Part shown: positions 40,301 through 49,300 of the stretch, piece after piece
Position numbering within the stretch: the first letter of the stretch is position 1
Layout: each line of letters begins with the position of its first letter
Assembly: GCF_037975245.1 (NCBI RefSeq)
Contig: NC_092568.1
Span: 1,984,001 to 2,048,000, forward strand
Direction of reading: 5' to 3'
Origin: Apostichopus japonicus
Lineage: Eukaryota; Echinodermata; Holothuroidea; Aspidochirotida; Stichopodidae
Length of the DNA stretch: 64,000 bases
Program-made: the position numbers and the translations under genes
Notes under the pieces: model-generated
The model's database searches: none
What the model saw: the letters and a program-made list of their open reading frames with translations, nothing else
Told to the model about the DNA's origin: nothing

Positions 40301-43300
40301 TGCTGCAGTGGATCTTTCTGAGATTTTGCTGTTTTCTAAAAGAAAGGAAATAAATACTTTGCTTTGTACAGAGAACTCAGAAAGAAAGTGTGACCAAAAG
40401 CTCAATGTTTAGGTAAATTTGGAATTAAGGAATGTTAGCGAGCGAGATTTAGAAAACCATTTCAGCATGTCATAATTGGAGTTATGATAGGAGTAACACC
40501 CAAAAGCGACATTGTGAAAATATTCTGCCAAAATAGGAGAAATGAAATACTTATTTTATCACCTTGGTTTCCTTTTACAAAATTTAGTTAATTTTACATT
40601 ATTTGCATACTTGAGCTGTAACCCTATTTTTTTAAGTGCTTTTTGAATAACATTTTGCTTCTGTAATTAACCAGTTTGCTCTGGGTTGTGGTAGTTGATC
40701 ATATGTTTACTTGCTTTTTTTGCCTTGGCGATGGGAGGTCAATATTACTTTTAATTCTTTTATTTTAATTATTTTGGTATACAGAGGTAGCCAGGGATTA
40801 GCAGGTCCACCTCCAAGGTGGTTTGTTCTATTATGGCATTTTGCCACCTTGCTTCTCTTTTGATTGACTTTAAATGGATTGTAACGTTACACTTCAGTTG
40901 TGAATGGGTCTGGGCTGGCATTGAAGAATGCTATGCCATTAGATTGACCTTGATTAAGTTTATAGTGATATATGAAAGGTTGTTATTGGAATAGGATGTT
41001 ATAAATGTTCACACAGTTAGCACAGATACCACATAGATATAATTCTTGACCATGCAGCAAATCTGCCCTCTCCAATTCCCTTGTACAATGTGAATGCTTA
41101 GCGAATGTTATTGTTAAGGGCATAGTGACGTCCACATTCCTCCCCCTCCCATCCCCTCCCCCATAATATTGCATTATGAAGATTAAAGTTTACCAAAACT
41201 AAGGGTAAACATGTATTTTCAGATTGTGTTGACATAACTACTTCATTTGAGTCTTACTGGGACCATGTGTGGAAAGATAGTAAAGTTGTCTTCAATAGTG
41301 CACATGATACATGTTTATGATATTATGAACCACCCCCACCCCCTCTCCCACCTCTCTCCCTTCCCTTTCAGAAATGATTTCTTAACTGAGAAATGGTCTG
41401 CTCTTGAATCATATTATGTAATATGCAATACCAAGTCAGTATGTGGAAGGCATGTTGATTGCATTTTGATACGGTCATATGAAATTCACTCTATTTCTTC
41501 CAAACCCAAAACTTATGTAGATTGATATATCTGCATAAAATTGTTTGTATGTCTGTGTGTTTGTTTGTCTGGTCCGAATTCTTCAGACCTATTATTCGAC
41601 TTGACAAAGCATCCTCTCCAGTCAATGATTCTTGATGAAGAAATACGATATACAAAGGTTTCAAAACCACATGAGGAATAAACACATAACTATTTGCTAG
41701 AAATGCATCCACCTAGAGCATGTTACTCCATATAATTCACTTTTATCACTTCTACAAATATTAAAAGGAACGGTTTATTCTGTCAACCATGTTTGCATGA
41801 AGTCACCCACTCATAAGTTCATTTGGTCCATTCTTCCTCATCTATAACCGACACTCTTAAGTAGTTGAGGTGGGATGGGATATGAGAGGGGAAGGATGGA
41901 GGTGGGGGGTGGGGTGGGAGGGGGGTCAAAGGGAATAGAGGTGAAATATTGTGTATAATAGGAAATTTCACATCGGTTGGTAGAATTACATTTCAGTTTT
42001 GCATGTCTATGATTTGACTGCATGGATAGATCACAATATATATATATCAGTGACCTCACAATGAGCCTTAGCCTTATTCCTGTAGCAAGGTTACTTAGGT
42101 GATTAGTCATGAATATGCAACATTAGTGGAATGCACTTGCACCACATTGGTTGAGAAATCAGACATATAAAGTATCATAACCACTCTCGTCGTCATCCTC
42201 TTACAAAACCACCATTTTTAGAATTTGTGACAGAAAACATGACTTTCGTTTACATTCTCATCGGTGAAGAGTTTCAAACTTCAACTTTTTCGAGTTAGTT
42301 TGAATGTCAACGTCGGGTTTAGTTTTAAGAGCCACTCTTGATTCCAAGTGTCGTCAAGAAAAATGTCTACGTTGGAGTGACCAGGAACATTTTCTTCTAT
42401 CATCTGTCTTTTTGAGAAAAATATCCATTATTTGAGAATCCATGATTTTGTTCCATAAATCTTTATTAAAGAATTGTTTTATATCATCATTTGTATAGCC
42501 TGAACCAACTCCCCAGCAGTCCGCTGCCATCGATTCTCAGAACAAACGATTTGAGGAATTCTTCAAGAAACTAACCGGCGATGTAAGTTTGTAGGGATGT
42601 TTCACATGACTTTTTGGTATTTTTTTTTTAATTGATTTTTTCAATTGATTATTTTTAATTGATTTTTAATTAACTTTTTGGTATTATTTTTTTTAACTGA
42701 TTTTAATCAATTGCAGTTTATGCTTTAAAATATGTCTAACTTTTCAGCCATGTTTCATGCATATCTTATAGCTTGTTTAAAGTTCAATTTATACAGGTTG
42801 AATTTCTCTCCACACTGGCTGAAGATGTATTGTAGTTGTACTTAATATTTTTTCTCTCGACTTTGATTGTACGCCTGGCAACATATATATTATTTTCTAT
42901 TCCAGTACCAGTTTAATATTTTTCATGATAATTAGAATTCTGCGTTGTCATTTCGTACAGTGCGTTTAATGTTCCTCAGTGATATACCGCCCTCTGTTTT
43001 GGAGATTGATGTTTTGAAACATGCTAGGTAAAGACTGTCGTTAAATCTTTGTTTGACAGAAAAACAATATCAGCTCTGGGTTTTCTGAAAATATTTATTG
43101 TTATAGCTGTAGGAAGAAACCAGTTTATATTTATTTATATCTTTATATTTTTGTTTTTTGTTTTGTTTCTAGGACATGGAAGTAGATGCTTGGGAATTAC
43201 AGGAAGTCCTCAATGCTGCCATGAAGAAAGGTAAGCAATTTAACCTGGATTGCGCAAAACTTAAATGGACAGGTTAATTATCTAGCCTCAGCTGGGCTGG

Positions 43301-46300
43301 ACTCAGGTGGGTGAGACTCAGGTGGACCAGACTCAGATGGGCCAACCTCGGCTGGGCTAGGCTCAGGTGGACAATAATCTGTTGGTCCAGATTCAGATGG
43401 GCCAGACTAAGTTGGGCTATACTTAGGTGGACCAGACTCAGGTGGACCAGACTCAGATGGGCCAGACTCAGCTGGACCATACTCTGTTGGTCCAGATTCA
43501 GATGGGCTAGACTCAGCTGAACTAGACTCAGGTGGACCAGATTCAGGTTGATCAGACTCAGGTGGACCATACTCTGTTTGTCTAGATTCAGATGGGCCAG
43601 ACTCAGCTGGGCTAGACTCAGGTGGACCAGATTCAGGTGGACCAGACTCTGTTGGTCTAGATTCAGATGGGCCATAATCAGCTGGGCTATACTCAGGTGG
43701 ACCATATTCTGTTAGTCTTGATTCCGATGGGCCAGATTCAGATGGGCTCAAAGCAACTGGGCCAGAGTAAATTGCTCGTGATAATCAAAGTTTGTTATCA
43801 CTTGTCACCCTCTCTGCTGTCACTTTCTCATTCACTTTTACACATTTATCTAAAGACTGTACATCACATTTCACTCATTCTCTACCTTTAAAGATAATCA
43901 CTGTCATATATTTATCACATAGACATATTCACATCATCAGTGGACATACAGTACACTTTGTCATCCTCTATGCTGCCTCTTTTCTGTCACTTTTATATAG
44001 TAACATAAGAAATGTACATCACCTTTGAGTATTCTCTGCCATTATAGATAGTCAATGGCACATATTAATCACATGGATCCATCACATTCATATCATCAGT
44101 GAATATAAAGTACACTTTACACACTGATTGGTTTAAATGGAGCCTGTTTCACATAGTTATTGTGTTATAATCATGTACATAGTATTTAAGGAAGTGTGTT
44201 ACACTTGACATACTCCCTGATTTAAAGAGAGTCACAGTTACTTTTCATATCAGTGAATATAGATGACACTGTCCACACATTCTGCTTTAAAGGGAATCTG
44301 TTTCATGCAGTTTCTATGCTAAGCATGTTCATAACGTTAAAGGAAGTGTGTGACACTTTCAACACTGCATGGTTTATGTAACGTTGATATTAGATTATTG
44401 ATAGGCTTCTAGGTAAGCTTTTGGACAAATCTTCCACAATCCCCATCCCTCACCATCCTACTCTTTTTTCTTATGGAAATTCACAGAAGCGATATAACAT
44501 ATTTTTGGATTTCATATTACCAGTTGCCTAGCATGTCTGTCTTCTATCTTTCGTTAACATTTAAAATATCCGTTGGAAAAGTTAACATTCAGCAATGTCA
44601 AACATGTTCATGGTTATATTAATTAATTTGTAACTAATTGTCAACATTATATAATGTGTTGAACCTGCTTGCCATGACCAACACATTTGCAAATCATTCA
44701 AAATGTTGGATTTTCCCCCACAGTTCTTTTGTGGCAGAGATAGATTTGTCAATATTTATAATTGGAACCCAAACCACGAACGAAATACCAGTAATAAACT
44801 GAAGCCAAAACTTGTGAACCATGCGACGTTGATGATAAGTCACACTTTCAGTAACTGGTAAAATATTTTTCAATTTAATTAATAGTTTACTCCCTCAGCA
44901 TGACTCAACATCAGGAGAACAAAAAGAAAGCTTTTCATGATCATTTTAATTTCAATAACAATATTTGATTGAATCTCCAAATGAGGGTTTTGAATTAATT
45001 GTTGAACTGTAGGAGTGTATTAACTCAGGCAATGGGTAAGACATACAGATCCAATCTAGGATGTGGAGGGGGTGGTTAGGGGATGTACACCCCCCCCAAT
45101 CGTCCTTAAAACAACTTCATGAAGTAGTTATTAGCGATACCTTGCATTTAGACCTAATTATGGGCCAAATTTATAGACTAGCCTCAGAATGCACCATTTA
45201 ACTCATTAAGTTTGTTTTTCGTTTGCTGGGGAGGACCCCAGACCTCCCCCCTACAATACAGTAGGCTTCAAAGACCCTGGGACCACACCCTTCCTTTATT
45301 ACACCATGGATCCACCCCTGAAAGGAAGTGTGTTACGATGTAATATCCACTCGAAGATATAATGTTTAACAGCGACTCGATTACTCATTTTGTTCTTCTT
45401 TAAGTTATGTGCCTTATTTTTTATCATTCTATTTTTTTGTTGAAGATGGAGTGGAAGGTAGGTGCTGTGATTGTTGCATGTCTCCCTCTGTATAGAAAAG
45501 TCTTAGCAGATGCTAGCAATGTTCACTGGAAACAGCTCAGATTCAAGCTTTTATATGTCAACAACTTCTCATATTTCAGACACACCCTCCGGCTCCCTCC
45601 GAAAAATGCTCTCAATTCATCACATGCACCATCAATTTTATTTGCTTTCTTTTCATCAAGTTGTAAAAGTTGTAATTAAAGAATTTGTCTTGCGAAAAAG
45701 GGTCAAAATGCGAGGACCTTTGCTTACTACACTGTGCGATTCTAATTGTTTTATGCTGAGTGTAAATGAAAGTGAATTTTGTGGCTTTAAGATTAAACAT
45801 GGTTCATGCCAAGGTGTTTTCATTCAATCTTCCTTATTCATGCCCCCTCCCCCCAACCCAATCCCTCCTTCATCAACCATCAACTTCTGGTTATGAATGC
45901 AACCTATTTCAACTTGGTCTTTAGTATCCAAATCCTCAGGAGGGTACCACTTTGTTTGGACACCACTCTCTTTAATATTGGTGGAGCTGCACGTCAACAA
46001 ACGAGTATTGCGTCGTCATTGTTGGTAGTGGGATTATTTGTACATGCTTGTCTTGTGTATTAAACACCCTCTTCAAGCTTGGTGTTAGAACCAGATGAAA
46101 TGAAAGGATTTACAGACTGTATGATAAGTAAATAAGAAGGATAGTAATCCTATTTCAGAGGTATGGTGAGGTTCCAAAGTGCACTTACTGGAAGTTATTC
46201 TGTAATGTTCAATATGATTATAAACGATAACCAGGAACTACAGACAATAATTCAATATTCAAATTCAGTTAGAATACTCCTTCATACTTCTTTGTCAGCA

Positions 46301-49300
46301 GAAACAGTTGTTTTGATATATCTTATCAAAATGAAAACATAGACATCAGTTCTCCCTCCATCTCTCTTTCTCTCTCCAATAAGAAACAAAGAAATGACAA
46401 AACCCTTTTTGATCACCCTGCTACATTAAGATTTTATTATTGATTGAAATTTTAATAATATATCTGCAGTTTTGCATGTTATCAGAATCGAAATCCTTCA
46501 TGAATTGTAGCTGGCCCATTGCAATGTTTCCTAGTTGGCTGTAAAAATACTTAGCCCAATTGCAAAAATTTCCAGGCTTTTTTCAATTTTTTTTTTAATG
46601 TAATGTTAATAATTTAATGTTGCCAATTAAATTTTTTTTTTTTTTTTTTGGGGGGGGGGGGAACTTGTGGACAGAAAACAAAGCTTTATGAGGATTATGA
46701 AAGTAAACTTAACATTAAACTTGGCCAGGATTAGCCCAACAACGACACCACAATGTTCCTAGTCGGCAGTCATATGACCGTTTTCAGTGATGGCAGTGAT
46801 GTTAAAAGCAGTGATAGCGCAATGAAGTATTTACATGGCTGCTCTGTTGCTCACACATTAAAAGTTTTTGTAACTTATAGTTAGTGTCTATGTGTAACAT
46901 CACCTACCGTTAACTGATTTAATTTTTCCAGGAATCCATTGTTTTTTTTTAAATAATCCATATTTTTGGACATAGCTGATTTCCTCACCTGTTTGTTAGT
47001 GATAGAGTATATAGCTATACGTTGCTACAGAGAAAGCTCTGTAGATTTATTACTCAAATAAAGATTATATTTTCTTTTTTTCCCCAGTGTTTCTTTGTTT
47101 TCCTTCATGTTATTTGACCAGCTGTGTTAACCTTTCTTCAAAATTTGCTTCTGCGAAGTCCCCAATTGTTACCGTTTTTCATCCAAAGATGCAAATATTT
47201 GTGTATACCAGTTATTATTTGCATCATTGTATAAACTTTTCTTAGTTGTTAAGAGAATATTTCTATTGTTCAAAAAGTCATGCATAATAAGAATAAATCT
47301 AATACATGGCTAAATCTAATATGGCTAAATCTAAGGGCCATTACTTGATAGAGGTAGTACTGTGACTTTGCTTAATAATTATCAACCTGGTTGTGTGTGT
47401 CCAAAACTTTAATAAGCAGCTTTATCATTAATAACATAACTGCAATTATCTTTGGAATTGTTTTCTGAATATTTACTCTCCCAAAATAATAATGGTGGCC
47501 TGACCACAAGAACTGATGAACCAATATTCAACTGTATTTTTTAAGGTTGGCTACTTTCACTGCCACAACTTTTTAATTTTTAAAAAAAATATATTGTATT
47601 TTTGTCATTTTGTATGAAAAATTGATTGTATCTCCCACAATTTTCACAGCAGTTCTTGTTGGGACATATTTTAGTCAAGATTTGTGTTATATAAATGTTG
47701 AAATATGAAAATCCTCTTACAAGCCATGGATGGTTGATTCATTATTTTCTTTTTTTTTCCTTTTTCAGAACTTCACGGAGGATCTTTTTCGGTGGAATCT
47801 TGCAAGAGTATGGTAGCTTTGAGCGATGTATCCTTTACACTTATGAGCATGCTAAACCACAAACATATCTTCCTCCCTTCCTTCCTTTTCAATATTTGTG
47901 TAGTGCTTAATAAACTATTCACCTACAGACAGTTGTTATGCTCAAACTGATAAATTTTCCTGATTTTCCCCGAAAGGGAGCAAAAGAGTGCCTTGAGATA
48001 CTCGACTTCCTCTTCAAAATGGGAAAACTCTCAACCACTGTGACTTACAGTATCACGAGAAATGTATCTTCTCTTGAAAATACTCCCGGTGGAGTGACAC
48101 ATAGCTTGACGGAGGGGTGAAGGAGTGGGCAAAGGTGTTTTATGTTCTACTCTGCACCTACCCCACCACCGCCCTCATTTCCCATTCAAAGTATTAACCT
48201 TAACTGTTTTTTCCTAAGACTGACCGAAATGGAAAGCTTGGATTTGAAGAATTTGTTGATCTCTGGAGAGATCTTGTTAGATGGAGGGTAAGAATTTTTT
48301 TTTTTACCTCAAAGACAAATAGACCTCAGAATTGATATTTTATTCTTTAAAACCCTCACTGTTTTCTATTAAGTTTCTTTGTTTACAGCGATTTGTAAGT
48401 GTTTCTATATTGTTTATAGTTACTATTCTCGGTTTGATCATTTCCCTACCAGTCTTGTAGTTACCTTGGTATGATTAACGATTCTTTAAACCAGTGTTGC
48501 TATTGTTTTAACCTTTGTTATTGTTTCACTTCCTCTTTCTATTGTTTTCTTGTTCAGAATGTTTTCAAGAAGTTTGACAAGGATAACTCTGGTTCTTTCA
48601 GTACCGTTGTATAATTAAAGATCCTTAACGATGAACAAGTGTTGCTATTGTTTTACCTTTGTTATTGTTTCACTTCCTCTTTCTATCGTTTTCTTGTTCA
48701 GAATGTTTTCAAGAAGTTTGACAAGGATAATTCTGGTTCTTTCAGTACCCATGAGCTTAGGGCTGCTATGAGGAGCGTTGGTAAGATACTCTGACATCAT
48801 TAACACAGTTTCAGTTTCATTATATATTTGAATACTTTGAAAGAAAGTTCACACCCACGCACCTCACCAGTGGTAACCTCTCATATCTATTCAGCAAGTT
48901 CTTATCTCAGTTCTCTGTCTAAACATGTATATTATTCAAACAAAACCATGGTTTTAATATTAAGTCCAAGAACAGAACAATAAATTTCAAAAGAGTAAAG
49001 AAGAAGATTGAAGCCAGTGACCTTTAAAGAGTCAAGTCCTTGACTTGTAAATTTTGTTCCATTTTGTTTCCCAAGCTCAGGTTAGCCAATCCTTTGTTTG
49101 GTCTTTACAAAAAAAGGATTAATCTTGAAGGATTTGACAATATTTGATAAGTTTTTAATTGGTTTTTTTAAGTTTTATGACATATGTTGTATCAAACCGG
49201 AGGGTATTTTGAAGATGGTTGTCTGTAGTATTTACTTTATTCTGTATTCTGTATAACTTTTTTCTGTATTCTGACATGTTTCTGATTCTAACAGGAGAAT

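Larger units (their letters stand above)
43231..47768 (+). other. Calpain intron 13
   Basis: Holds the 15-bp minisatellite, a degenerate tandem region at 43,780-44,390, a possible hAT-like end near 45,319, and a poly-T/poly-G junction near 46,635-46,660. The open frames at about 45,407-45,900 lack family resemblance. Confidence 0.75.

Noticed and set aside
41560-41700. Penelope- or SINE-like tail (TTGATGAAGAAATACG)
   Set aside because: Only a short, vague resemblance, with no boundaries, target duplication or tail repeat.
43274-43751. Repetitive proteins of ESGPP or SLVHLN type
   Set aside because: Products of a 15-bp minisatellite, open on both strands for arithmetic reasons.
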